NCBI GenBank assembly: GCA_039024435.1
Contig: JBCCQH010000026.1
Location: 1-64,000 of the forward strand
Direction of reading: 5' to 3'
DNA: 64,000 nt
Origin: JBCCQH01 sp039024435
GTDB taxonomy: Bacteria > Bacteroidota > Bacteroidia > J057 > JADKCL01
Of the stretch, positions 45,838-54,557 are shown piece after piece; position 1 is the stretch's first letter, and every line of letters starts with the position of its first letter. A program made the translations under genes and the position numbers. The notes beneath the pieces were generated by a model, which was not told the DNA's origin, did no database searches, and saw nothing but the letters and a program-made list of their open reading frames with translations.

Positions 45838-45899
45838 ATCCCGCGGGTGGGGCGTATTGTTTTCCACGCTGCTTGTTTTGCCGTGCCGACCGAATTAAA

Positions 45900-46718
45900 T
45901 TGCGGAAAAATCTTTATCCTGTGGTAGACGGTAAAAAAGTTGTCGTAGTGATGCCCGCTTACAACGCGGAGCAAACCCTGCAAAAGACTTACGAAGAAAT
46001 CCCGTTCGGCATCGTCGACGAAGTCATCCTGGTGGACGACCGCAGCAAAGACAATACAGCAGAAAAAGCGCGCAAGTTGGGGGTCAATCGGGTGATTGTC
46101 CACGACCAAAACAAGGGCTACGGCGGCAATCAAAAAACTTGCTACACCGAAGCTATTCGAGCCGGGGCAGACATCATCGTCATGCTTCATCCCGACTACC
46201 AGTATACGCCGCGCCTGATCGAGGCCATGGTCTTTCCGATTGCCCACGGGCTGTTCCCGGTCATGCTGGGATCGCGCATCCTCGGCAAAGGCGCCTTGCG
46301 GGGCGGCATGCCGTTCTACAAATACGTCGCCAACCGCTTTCTGACCTTTACCCAGAATCTGCTCATGGGGCAAAAACTCGCCGAGTACCACACGGGCTAC
46401 CGGGCATTTTCCCGAGAGATCCTCGAGTCCCTTCCCCTGGAAGAAAACTCGGATGACTTTGTGTTTGACAATGAGATGCTCGGGCAGATCACCTACGCTG
46501 GCTTCATCATCGGGGAAGTCACCTGTCCCACGAAGTACTTCAAAGAAGCCTCTTCGATCAATTTTCGGCGCAGCGTCAAGTACGGACTCGGCGTGTTGCG
46601 GGTTTCATTTACCTATCGCTTGAACAAGTGGGGCCTGATGCGCTCCCGCATCTTCAACCTCAAAAACGGCAAGCGACTTGCCAGCGTTACTCCATCCGAA
46701 TCGATTGCAAACTCCTGA
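45900..46718 (+). CDS. GT2 family glycosyltransferase (polyprenyl-phosphate sugar synthase-like)
   Basis: This 272-residue cytosolic or membrane-peripheral glycosyltransferase has a GT-A fold: VVVVMPAYNAEQTLQKTYEE, DEVILVDDRSKDNTAE, GYGGNQKTCYTEAI, MLHPDYQYTPRLI (metal-binding aspartate) and FVFDNEMLGQ. It resembles dolichol/undecaprenyl-phosphate sugar transferases. No hydrophobic C-terminal membrane domain is visible, as in soluble members. No in-frame ATG precedes the first beta strand. TTG 45900 gives RKNLYPVVDGKKVVVVMPAY; GTG 45921 is an alternative, while ATG 45951 would cut into the fold. It lies 62 bp after the MBL gene and 3 bp before the next gene. Confidence 0.87.
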   Translation: MRKNLYPVVDGKKVVVVMPAYNAEQTLQKTYEEIPFGIVDEVILVDDRSKDNTAEKARKLGVNRVIVHDQNKGYGGNQKTCYTEAIRAGADIIVMLHPDYQYTPRLIEAMVFPIAHGLFPVMLGSRILGKGALRGGMPFYKYVANRFLTFTQNLLMGQKLAEYHTGYRAFSREILESLPLEENSDDFVFDNEMLGQITYAGFIIGEVTCPTKYFKEASSINFRRSVKYGLGVLRVSFTYRLNKWGLMRSRIFNLKNGKRLASVTPSESIANS

Positions 46719-46721
46719 CCC

Positions 46722-48455
46722 ATGGCCAAGGCTACTCCCTCCTCCCCCAAGCCGAAACGGAAAGGCAGATTCTTTCGGCGCTTCATCCGCAGCCTTCTGC
46801 TGCTCCTGCTCCTGGGGACGGCCGCGTTGCTCACCTACTGGTTCTGGCCCATGCCGGAGCGAGACATCTACGATTTTGTGCCGCAGGACGCCTGCTACAT
46901 CATCGAAGCGGATGATCCCATCGAAAACTGGAAGGCTTTCAGCAAGACACCGATCTGGAAACACCTCAAGAAGAACGAACTGATGGCCGACATTGAGGGC
47001 GACGCCAACTACCTCGACACCCTCATCATGGACAACGAGCGGATCTTCAAACTGCTGTCCGGGAAAAAGCTGCTCATCGTCGGGCAGATGTACAAGGCGG
47101 ACGACTACGATTTTCTCTACCTAATCGATCTCAAAAAGGGCGCCAAAGTTTCCTTCTTCATGGACGTCTTCAAAGGCATCATGAACGCGGCGGGACTGAC
47201 CATGACCAAGAAAGAACTGGCGGGAAATACCATTTACGGGATCGGTGAGGGAAGCGACGAGGTACTGCTCGGATTCCAGGACAATATTTTGGTCGCTTCG
47301 TACTCCAATTCCCTGCTGCTCAAATCCTTCAAAGAATCAGAGAAGCCGTTTTACACCCGCAACAACAATTTCCAGTCCATGCGCAAAAAAGCCTTTAAAC
47401 TGGAAAATGACGAAAGTGTGGGCAAGGTCCACGTCAATTTTGACCAGCTTGATGAAATGATGGGTGTCTACATGGACGACGTGACCGAAACGGTCACTGG
47501 CCTGTCCAACAGTCTGGAATACGCCGGATTCGATCTCAAAATGGGGGGCGATCACGCTGACTTTTCCGGAAACCTGACGATTGACGATTCGGTGCCTTCA
47601 CTGATGACGGTCATGAAAACCATTGAGCGCAGCGAAATTCGCAGTCACCAGATTTTACCCCGCTACACTTCCTTCCTGTTGACGCTGAACTTCCACGATT
47701 TTGACTACTTTTACCGGCAGATTTCGGAGTTGATGGAGGAGGACGAAGGCTTTCAGGAATACGAAAAGACCCAGAATCAAATTGCGGGCTTGCTGGGGGT
47801 GCGCCGCCGCGACAAGCGGATTGAGCGCAAGCGGAAGAAGGGCAAGGATGTCGATTATTTTGACTGGATCGGGCAGGAAATCAGCATGGCGATGGTCCCG
47901 CTAGATGAATCGGGGCGCAAGCAGGCCTACGTAGCCGTATTCCATTCGCCCGACAAGGAAAATGCCGAACACGACCTCAATGCGATCGAGAAAAAGCTGA
48001 AAAACCGCTCGCCCGTGCGCTTTGAAGAGTACGAGTACAAGGGCAAAACGATCAACTACCTCAAGCTGAAGGGCTTCTTTAAGCTCTTCCTCGGCAAGCT
48101 GTTCACACAGTTTGACAAGCCGAAATACGCGGTGCTGGACGAGTTTGTGATCTTTTCCAATGATACCACGGCGCTGCACCGCATGATCGACGTCGCCAAC
48201 GGCAATCTCGCCAATCTCCCGATGGACAGCGAGTACCGCCGATTTTACCGGAATTTTGAGCCGCAGTCGAACTATTACCTCTACGTCAATATGCCCAAAA
48301 TCTTTCCGGCACTGCCCGGCTTCTTGGATGGTTCATCCGCCCGGGACCTCCGCGAAAACGAAGCCCTGATCACCCGCTTCCGCAAGGTGGGACTGCAATT
48401 GCTCTCGGAGGAAGAACACTTCGAAGCGAAGTTGTTCGTCGATTTTGAAAAGTGA
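46722..48455 (+). CDS. DUF3352-like membrane-anchored protein
   Basis: This 577-residue protein has a basic cytoplasmic N-tail (KPKRKGRFFRRFIR), one transmembrane helix (about 24-44, LLLLLLLGTAALLTYWFW) and a large extracytoplasmic region starting YDFVPQDACYIIEADDPIEN. That opening, with segments such as TSFLLTLNFHDFDYFYRQIS, GNLTIDDSVP and YLYVNMPKIFPALPGF, fits the DUF3352 pattern of a structural protein with repeated beta-alpha domains. The function is not known. The stop of the preceding glycosyltransferase is 3 bp away, so it is probably in that operon. It converges with the minus-strand gene ending at 48481. Confidence 0.75.
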   Translation: MAKATPSSPKPKRKGRFFRRFIRSLLLLLLLGTAALLTYWFWPMPERDIYDFVPQDACYIIEADDPIENWKAFSKTPIWKHLKKNELMADIEGDANYLDTLIMDNERIFKLLSGKKLLIVGQMYKADDYDFLYLIDLKKGAKVSFFMDVFKGIMNAAGLTMTKKELAGNTIYGIGEGSDEVLLGFQDNILVASYSNSLLLKSFKESEKPFYTRNNNFQSMRKKAFKLENDESVGKVHVNFDQLDEMMGVYMDDVTETVTGLSNSLEYAGFDLKMGGDHADFSGNLTIDDSVPSLMTVMKTIERSEIRSHQILPRYTSFLLTLNFHDFDYFYRQISELMEEDEGFQEYEKTQNQIAGLLGVRRRDKRIERKRKKGKDVDYFDWIGQEISMAMVPLDESGRKQAYVAVFHSPDKENAEHDLNAIEKKLKNRSPVRFEEYEYKGKTINYLKLKGFFKLFLGKLFTQFDKPKYAVLDEFVIFSNDTTALHRMIDVANGNLANLPMDSEYRRFYRNFEPQSNYYLYVNMPKIFPALPGFLDGSSARDLRENEALITRFRKVGLQLLSEEEHFEAKLFVDFEK

Positions 48456-48480
48456 TTTTTGAGCCGGTTTGGCCCACGCC

Positions 48481-48954
48481 TCATTTGAGCTTGAAGTCCA
48501 GGGGCAATATTGCCCAGGCTGTGACTTTCTGCCCGTCCATGGTCGCAGGCTTGAACCGCAGGCCCATGATGCAGGGGGCGAGTGGATTGAGAACATCCGG
48601 ATGGACCAAACGCAGGTGACAAGCCGCAATCACCCTTCCCGTCGTGTCCACTTTAATGCGGAAAATGGATTTGCCTTCTAGTTCGCCTTGAAACCGCCGC
48701 ATGATTTTGGAGCTTTCCCGCTGCAGGCAAGTCATATTGGTGGAATCCTCTGTAAGCTCGGGCATTGTAGCCAGGTCCATGTAATCGTAGTAATCGTCGA
48801 AGGGCGGGTCCGCCGATTCGAGTTCATTGCAATCCGGGAGCAACTCCCCCCGAATGTTTTGCGCAAAGCCGGCCGCGGGCAATAGCAGCACGAAGCCGGC
48901 GATCACGGCGAGGGCTAAACACAAGCGCCGGGAGAAGGAAGAAGAATTCATCAT
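48481..48954 (-). CDS. Small exported TonB-C-like protein, paralog 1
   Basis: This 157-residue protein begins with a signal peptide (MMNSSSFSRRLCLALAVIAG to about residue 31, GFAQN). The C-terminal ~70 residues (SIFRIKVDTTGRVIAACHLR, PCIMGLRFKPATMDGQKV, TAWAILPLDFKLK) have the TonB-C beta-alpha-beta pattern without the preceding TonB proline-rich region or a membrane anchor. It is thus not a TonB itself. It pairs with a similar gene just upstream (49008-49469). I took ATG 48954 so that the signal peptide is N-terminal. Function is unknown. Confidence 0.7.
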   Translation of the reverse strand: MMNSSSFSRRLCLALAVIAGFVLLLPAAGFAQNIRGELLPDCNELESADPPFDDYYDYMDLATMPELTEDSTNMTCLQRESSKIMRRFQGELEGKSIFRIKVDTTGRVIAACHLRLVHPDVLNPLAPCIMGLRFKPATMDGQKVTAWAILPLDFKLK

Positions 48955-49007
48955 TGGTTTTGGGTTCAGGTTTTGGGTCATGCGCCGTGGGGCAAGTGGG
49001 GATCATT

Positions 49008-49469
49008 TTATCTCTGAGGGAGGAGCCCCTCGATCTTTACCGGCAAGGTCGTCCAGCTCGGAATCGGCTTGCCTTCGTGCGTAGCCGATTCGAATTTGAG
49101 CATACCGATGCATTCCCGAATCAGCTTGTCCATTTCCGGCACCCACAAGAGGTTGTGGCATACGTGGCTCACCTTTCCGGTCGTGTCGACCCGCAGGCGG
49201 TAGGTATTGTAGCGCGGGCGATTCCCACCGACGGGCAGCAAGTCATCCGCACCCGAGTACATGTAGTCCACGAGGTAGTGGTAGTTCAGCAGGCGTGATC
49301 GCCGGAAGTGGGGGTAACTGTTTGCCCAGAGGCTGGAATCCATTTCGTACAGCGTGTTGCGGGGCAAGGTCACGCTCCCGTAGGTCTGCAGGGGCTGGGC
49401 AAACAGGGCCGTTGCGGTCAGCAGTACCGCGCCGATTCCTGCGAGGAAGTAGGGCAAGCGTTTTTTCAT
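49008..49469 (-). CDS. Small exported TonB-C-like protein, paralog 2
   Basis: This 153-residue exported protein is related to the one at 48481-48954. It has a signal peptide (MKKRLPYFLAGIGAVLLTAT, cleavage near LFAQ). Its C-terminal part shares the YRLRVDTTGKVSHVCHNLLW segment, ECIGMLKFESATHEGKPI and SWTTLPVKIEG in the same order. No TonB box, lipobox or T9SS tail is visible. The gap to the sister gene is 53 bp; the two are probably one operon. ATG 49469 gives a proper signal peptide; longer starts do not. Confidence 0.7.
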   Translation of the reverse strand: MKKRLPYFLAGIGAVLLTATALFAQPLQTYGSVTLPRNTLYEMDSSLWANSYPHFRRSRLLNYHYLVDYMYSGADDLLPVGGNRPRYNTYRLRVDTTGKVSHVCHNLLWVPEMDKLIRECIGMLKFESATHEGKPIPSWTTLPVKIEGLLPQR

Positions 49470-49741
49470 TGCAAGGTGGAGCGCCGGGAGATGGCAACAA
49501 GTTAGTGCAAAAACGCAGGGAGCCGGCTGATTATTGTACCTCCCGGAGATACGTCCGACAACCAAGCGGAGGTCGCCGACGCACGGCGACAGCCGTTCTG
49601 CCTCCGGCCACCACGAATCTACCGGGAACCCAGCAGCGCCACGCTTCCCGGGACAAAATTGCTTCCAATCTGGGGGTAAAATGCCATTTTCCCCGCCATC
49701 GATTTTCCTTATCTTGCGCCAAACGGAAACAATTTCACCGC

Positions 49742-50521
49742 ATGGACTATCAATTTATCATCGTCGAGCACGACCTTCGCCCCTACGTCAGTTTAATCCG
49801 CCTGAACCGGCCCAAAGAGCTGAACGCCCTCAATCTGGGCCTCATGGAGGAGCTGGTACACGCGTTCAAGGAACTCGACGACCATCCCGAGGTGCGCTGC
49901 ATCGTCATCACCGGAAATCAGCGGGCCTTTGCCGCCGGGGCCGACATCAAAGAAATGGCCGGGCGCACCGCCATCGACATGCATAAGATCGATCAGTTCA
50001 GCAAGTGGGATTCGATCAAGCGCTGCAAAACGCCGGTCATCGCGGCGGTCAGCGGATTTGCTTTGGGGGGTGGCTGCGAGCTGACCATGCTCTGCGATAT
50101 GATCGTAGCCAGCGAAACCGCTAAGTTTGGGCAGCCGGAAATCAAGATTGGAGTTATGCCGGGGGCCGGAGGGACCCAGCGCCTCACCCGCGCGGTGGGC
50201 AAGGCGCTGGCGATGGAAATGGTTCTCACTGGACGCTTCATCAGTGCGCAAGAGGCCCACGCCGCCGGATTGATCAACAAGGTCGTGCCACCGGAGCTGT
50301 ATCTGGATGAGGCCCTGGATCTGGCAAAGACAGTCGCCGCCATGTCGCCCCTGGCCGCGCAAATGGCAAAGGAAGCCGTCCTCAAGGCATTTGACACTTC
50401 GCTGGACGATGGCCTCCTGTTCGAACGCAAAAATTTCTACTTACTGTTCGCCACCGAAGACCAAAAGGAAGGCATGAACGCATTCGTGGAGAAGCGCCCG
50501 CCGGACTGGAAAGGGAAATGA
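49742..50521 (+). CDS. Enoyl-CoA hydratase/isomerase family protein (crotonase)
   Basis: This 259-residue cytosolic enzyme hydrates trans-2-enoyl-CoA in fatty-acid beta-oxidation or a related pathway. The oxyanion-hole segments are AFAAGADIKEM (62-72) and GFALGGGCELTM (105-116). The two catalytic glutamates, E113 and E133 (20 residues apart, as in rat mitochondrial hydratase), are both present. The C-terminus RPPDWKGK is typical. I chose ATG 49742 since the upstream frame is not protein-like. It stands alone between the exported pair and the response regulator. Confidence 0.95.
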   Translation: MDYQFIIVEHDLRPYVSLIRLNRPKELNALNLGLMEELVHAFKELDDHPEVRCIVITGNQRAFAAGADIKEMAGRTAIDMHKIDQFSKWDSIKRCKTPVIAAVSGFALGGGCELTMLCDMIVASETAKFGQPEIKIGVMPGAGGTQRLTRAVGKALAMEMVLTGRFISAQEAHAAGLINKVVPPELYLDEALDLAKTVAAMSPLAAQMAKEAVLKAFDTSLDDGLLFERKNFYLLFATEDQKEGMNAFVEKRPPDWKGK

Positions 50522-50712
50522 ACTGGCGAAACGCAATTTTTACAAAAACGGGGCTTGTCGAAGTTTTGGAGTGATTTCTTTCGACGATTCCCCCAAAATT
50601 CTTTACATCTAACCACCAAATCGGACAGTAATATCGGCGAAAAATCGACAAAAAAGCGGGAGATTTAGCAACCAGATGTAAGGATTCCCGAACAGTTTGC
50701 AATTATTTTTCC

Positions 50713-50727
50713 ATTTTGGATCAAAAT
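50713..50727 (+). promoter_or_regulatory. Palindromic operator candidate before the response-regulator promoter
   Basis: ATTTTG-GAT-CAAAAT is a perfect inverted repeat. It ends 2 bp before the -33 TTG at 50730, a usual place for a transcription-factor site. The factor is unknown. Confidence 0.4.
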
Positions 50728-50729
50728 AG

Positions 50730-50761
50730 TTGGTATATATATCGGAGCGGTCGTATATTTA
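50730..50761 (+). promoter_or_regulatory. Promoter of the single-domain response regulator
   Basis: TTG (50730-50732), 21 bp spacer, TATATTTA (50754-50761; TAnnTTTG with one mismatch). It is followed by a leader of about 50 nt. The stretch 50522-50712 has no gene. Confidence 0.6.
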
Positions 50762-50818
50762 GGCACTATCTAGAGCAAGACTTATTACTTAAATGCTTCA
50801 TTAAACCTGTCAGCGCAA

Positions 50819-51208
50819 ATGTCACTTAACTTCGTAATGCTAGTCGATGAGGACCCGATTGACAACATCATCAATCAGAAAATCATCGAGTCCAACAACT
50901 TTGCTGATCGGATTCAGGTCTTTCAAACGGGTCAGAGTGCGCTTGAGTACCTTGCCAAGCACGCAGAAAACTCCGATGAGTTGCCCGATTTGATCTTTCT
51001 GGACATCAACATGCCGATTATGGATGGGTTTCAATTCCTCGAAGAATTTGAAAAGCTGAGGGATCCGATCTTGGAGAAGTGCAAAATCATCATGCTTTCC
51101 TCTTCGATTTCGCCCCGGGACATTGACCGGGCCGCTTCGAATCGATTCGTCAAGAAATATCTCAACAAACCGCTCAATTCGCGGTACTTACAAGCCATCA
51201 CCATTTGA
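50819..51208 (+). CDS. Single-domain (CheY-like) response regulator
   Basis: This 129-residue protein is just a receiver domain. The acidic pocket VDEDP (10-13), phospho-acceptor D62 in FLDINMPIMDG, the switch residue S94 (MLSSS) and K117 (LNKPL) are all present, so phosphotransfer is expected. It has no output domain. No kinase is adjacent, so it is an orphan that probably takes phosphate from a distant or hybrid kinase and acts by protein binding. Confidence 0.93.
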   Translation: MSLNFVMLVDEDPIDNIINQKIIESNNFADRIQVFQTGQSALEYLAKHAENSDELPDLIFLDINMPIMDGFQFLEEFEKLRDPILEKCKIIMLSSSISPRDIDRAASNRFVKKYLNKPLNSRYLQAITI

Positions 51209-51231
51209 CCGCTTGTAACTTCAAAATAATT

Positions 51232-51254
51232 AAAGGGCCTATCGGCCCTTTTTT
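51232..51254 (+). terminator. Intrinsic terminator of the response-regulator gene
   Basis: AAAGGGCC (51232-51239) pairs with GGCCCTTT (51244-51251) over a TATC loop, followed by TTTT. It starts 23 bp after the stop. The remaining 51255-51525 holds nothing I can support. Confidence 0.85.
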
Positions 51255-51525
51255 GTTTGGGCAGCCCGATCAAAATACCCGCGCATTCCAGCGGACCGCC
51301 ACGGCGAAAAATCAAATCCCCAAAATGACCTCTTCCCGTAGCCGCGGAGGATCACCATAGGCGTAGGCCCATACTTCAAGCCTTACTCAATCCATACTAA
51401 AGCCCAAAACCAATTATTATGATCGGAGCCGCCAAGGCCATGGCCGACCGCTGCGATCAGAGCCAAATCGCGCATTGCACCGAACCACTACGGCGAAGAA
51501 TGAAACCAATAAAAAAAACCGAAAA

Positions 51526-52974
51526 TCAGTTCGCCCCCTTGCCGAACAGCGAGAAATTCATGTCCAAACACGGCAGCAAAGCAGTCATACCCGTATTTTT
51601 CTCATTGAACTCTTCGAGGTACTTTTTGACCTGCTGCACCCGCTTCGAGGTCTTGCCGCTCAAGCGATTGGTCAGGATCTTGAGGAACGCTTTTGTTTGG
51701 TCGTAATCCGCAAAATGCGGCTTCTTGAACTGGCGTTGCAAACTCAAAATCAACTGGTTGGCCAAGTCTACTTCGTCCTGCAGCACGTAAGTAAAGGCCA
51801 GGAAACCTTTAACCTCGGCATCCATGTGCGGAAATTTTCGGAGGTTGACCTTGTTGCGCAAGCGGTACAAAATCCGCGATGCATTGTCGTAGTTTTTCGC
51901 GTAGTAGGCCACATAAGCCTGGAAAAGCGTGTAGTTGACGTAAGTAACCATCCGCGCCTCTGCCTCAACTTCGATTTTGCTGATGTACTCATCGTAATCC
52001 GCCATCAGCTCATTCATGGTGCCTTCCTTGCGGTGGCGCTCGAGCTTGAAAAACAAGATTTGCGAACACTCCATACCGAAATTGAACTCGGTGAGCAGTT
52101 CTTCGATTTTATAATCGAGCAGTTCGAAGTAAATCTTTTCCTGGATTTCCGCCCCTTGGTTGTGGTAGTACCCAAAGCGCAAAAAGTCAAAGATCAAGTT
52201 GATGTTTTTGAACAAAATATCCTCGGTGCCTTTTTCCAGAATGGTAAAACACCGCTCGAAAGACTCATCCTGGTCCTCCATGATCTCCAAAACGCGCTCC
52301 GGAAGGTGCAGGAATTGGCGGGCGAAAAGGTGGATGATTGATTTACAGACAAAAATACGCTGCGAATCGTACAGATTGTTCAGGTTATTGACCTTCTCGA
52401 TGATCTTCACCATCTCATTGAAGTCCGACTTCTTCCGCCCCAGATAGTATTTGTCGTAGGCGCGGAAAAAGGCCATGACCGCATCGATGGCTTTTTCGGT
52501 CGTCAGGTAAAAAGCAACTGCCTGGTCGTACTCTTTGCCGTAGCTGACGCGGTTGCTGTCATCGGCATTGTACATCATCTTCAGGCCGCGGTACACCACC
52601 ATTAAGACCAGCGGATTGTCCATTTCCAGCATGGTCTTCTCCAACTTCTTCAGCGTCGTAATTGCGATTTCACGGGGACTGTTGAAGATCAGGTCGTACA
52701 CCTTGAAGACCTTGTGAATGGCCTCCATGTTGGGGTCGCCCAAGCGGTTCAGCAAAAAGCTCTCCACCTTTTGATTCAGGCGGGATTTGAGGACATAAAA
52801 GGCCGAGGCCGAAATGTCTTGTTTTTCGAGAAAATCCTCAACTGGATTGTCGCTTTCCCGGATCGTCTTCAAAAACAAAGCGCTTTTTTCCGCTTTGTTT
52901 GATGTAAGATTTTGGTAAATACCACCAAATTCTTCTTCCGAAAGTTGCTTAATGATTTTATAGAGTGGATCCAT
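51526..52974 (-). CDS. Helical-repeat protein of unknown function (distant paralog C)
   Basis: This 482-residue protein is predicted to be all-helical, with no signal or membrane segment. Its N-terminus (LYKIIKQLSEEEFGGIYQNL; FYVLKSRLNQKVESFLLNRL) matches in pattern the N-termini of the two proteins at 7408-8943 and 9613-11121. Later segments (VYRGLKMMYNADDSNRVSYG, FLAFTYVLQDEVDLANQLIL, LSGKTSKRVQQVKKYLEEF) are TPR-like helix pairs. It is more lysine/aspartate-rich than the other two. Function unknown. Confidence 0.78.
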   Translation of the reverse strand: MDPLYKIIKQLSEEEFGGIYQNLTSNKAEKSALFLKTIRESDNPVEDFLEKQDISASAFYVLKSRLNQKVESFLLNRLGDPNMEAIHKVFKVYDLIFNSPREIAITTLKKLEKTMLEMDNPLVLMVVYRGLKMMYNADDSNRVSYGKEYDQAVAFYLTTEKAIDAVMAFFRAYDKYYLGRKKSDFNEMVKIIEKVNNLNNLYDSQRIFVCKSIIHLFARQFLHLPERVLEIMEDQDESFERCFTILEKGTEDILFKNINLIFDFLRFGYYHNQGAEIQEKIYFELLDYKIEELLTEFNFGMECSQILFFKLERHRKEGTMNELMADYDEYISKIEVEAEARMVTYVNYTLFQAYVAYYAKNYDNASRILYRLRNKVNLRKFPHMDAEVKGFLAFTYVLQDEVDLANQLILSLQRQFKKPHFADYDQTKAFLKILTNRLSGKTSKRVQQVKKYLEEFNEKNTGMTALLPCLDMNFSLFGKGAN

Positions 52975-53141
52975 AAGGAAAACGCGGCTGGTGTATTTGA
53001 CTACAAGATTGGCATACGCTACACTAACATGGCTATATTAGATAAAATCCCTGAATTATACCAGCAAGGTTTTCCCCGAAAGGTGCCATTGCAACGCGGA
53101 AATGCAGAAAACCGGAGCTTGATGTAAGATATTCACCCCTT

Positions 53142-53260
53142 TTGTATTTTGCTTCATTGCTGAAATCTGCATCTTTGTATTGAAGCATTTACAAAGTTTA
53201 GTTGGTTTGTTAGTTTAGTTAGTTGGTTGGCCTGTTCTTCTCAAGGACAGGCTCTTTTTT
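53142..53260 (+). ncRNA. Candidate small RNA gene: promoter, U/G-rich leader, terminator
   Basis: The 53142-53260 stretch has a TTTTG element near 53145, about 18 bp before CATCTTTG (TAnnTTTG with one mismatch), followed by GTTTAGTTGGTTTGTTAG and TTTAGTTAGTTGGTTGG. It ends in a terminator (GCCTGTTC-TTCTCAA-GGACAGGC plus CTTTTTTT). No ORF is present, and both neighbouring coding genes are on the minus strand. The predicted transcript is about 75 nt. The motif TTTAGTTAGT before a terminator also occurs at 11451. The remaining 52975-53360 holds nothing else I can name. Confidence 0.45.
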
Positions 53261-53360
53261 TGTCCCTATCCGCACCTACTCTCGCCCATCGAAGCTCCCA
53301 GTTGCCCCTTGCCGTAACCAGTAAGAAATATTCGCCGGAAAATGCGCGCATGCAGCCCTT

Positions 53361-54557
53361 TTACCCCCGCACCCGTACCCCTTCAAACAGGTCCAGCAAC
53401 CGGTCTGCCAGCACCCTCCGGTCAAATCGCGCCAGGACCAGTTCCCGGCCCTTTCGGCCCATCCGCCGCCGCAGCTGCGGATCGTCCGCCAACTCTAAAA
53501 TGTTGGCCACCAACTGCGCTTCATCCCCCATTGGGGCGGGGCGGCCGCACGCCCAAGCCTCCAGGTAGCCCGCTTGCCAGCCCCGATAATTGGTCACCAC
53601 CGGCAGCCCAGAAGCCAAGTAATCGTAAAACTTATTTGCGCTGTTCGCCTCCAAAACCGGGAACGGCGCGAAGGTGATCAACCCGATGTCGGAAGCGGCC
53701 AGTAGGGCAGCAACCTCCTCCTTGGGCACCCGGTCGAGAAAGCGCAAATTGGGGACGTGGGTCCGTTCGGCCAGGGCTTGGACCCGCTCCCGGTCGTTGC
53801 CCTGGCCGAGCACCACAAAGCGGATGTCGCGCCGGCCTTGCTCCCAAATCATTCGGGCCGCCCGAACAATCGCATCCGCACCATTGGCGACGCCAACCGT
53901 GCCCGCGTAGATGACCTGCACCTCCGCTTTCGGGCCGCGGTCGATGTAAGGGAAAGCCCGGGGATCACAACCGTTGTGGACCACGTGGACTTTTTCGGCG
54001 GGAACCCCGTGGGACAATATTTGCTCCGCCATCCCCTCAGAGAGCGTGACGACTTCCGCCGCTTCCCGGTAAATCCGGTTGGTGCGGCGGTTCAGCCACC
54101 CGATCAGCAGCGGATTGCGCACGTACCCCATCCCGATGGGCACGTCCGGCCACACGTCCACGCACTCATACACAAAGGGGATCCGCCAGTGGCGGGCGTA
54201 CTTGCGCCCCAACTCTCCGACCGTCAGTGGCGTCGATGAAGCGTAAATCAGATCCGGACGTGGCAACCGATCGCGGTAGCGCAGCCCGGCCCGGTAAAAT
54301 TGCAAAAACGCCCGTAAACGCTGCCGGAAAGGCATCAAATGCCGGTAGTCGACATTCAATACGTGGATTGGGATGCCCTCCAACTCGATTTTCCATTGCC
54401 CCGAAGAACGCCGCATCGTTTCTGGAAAGTACGCCGGAGAAGTGAGAAAAGTAACTTGGTGCCCGGCTTCTACCCAGCGGCGTGCCAATTCCAGCGAACG
54501 GTTGTTGCCACTGCCACCGGGAGGACAAAAGTACTGATGCAGGTAGAGAATGTGCAT
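53361..54557 (-). CDS. GT4 family glycosyltransferase (WcaI-like)
   Basis: This 398-residue GT-B glycosyltransferase starts with HILYLHQYFCPPGGSGNNRS, a WcaI-type opening with the nucleotide-sugar domain later: VIYAGTVGVANGADAIVRAA, RFVVLGQGNDRERVQAL, FAPFPVLEANSANKFYDYLA and SGLPVVTNYRGW. The EANSANKFYDYLASGLP stretch is the retaining GT4 acidic donor-binding site. It lies next to the TagO/WecA-type gene (the start codon of this gene abuts the other's stop), so it probably adds a sugar during exopolysaccharide or O-antigen-like assembly. Donor and acceptor are not predictable. Confidence 0.93.
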   Translation of the reverse strand: MHILYLHQYFCPPGGSGNNRSLELARRWVEAGHQVTFLTSPAYFPETMRRSSGQWKIELEGIPIHVLNVDYRHLMPFRQRLRAFLQFYRAGLRYRDRLPRPDLIYASSTPLTVGELGRKYARHWRIPFVYECVDVWPDVPIGMGYVRNPLLIGWLNRRTNRIYREAAEVVTLSEGMAEQILSHGVPAEKVHVVHNGCDPRAFPYIDRGPKAEVQVIYAGTVGVANGADAIVRAARMIWEQGRRDIRFVVLGQGNDRERVQALAERTHVPNLRFLDRVPKEEVAALLAASDIGLITFAPFPVLEANSANKFYDYLASGLPVVTNYRGWQAGYLEAWACGRPAPMGDEAQLVANILELADDPQLRRRMGRKGRELVLARFDRRVLADRLLDLFEGVRVRG

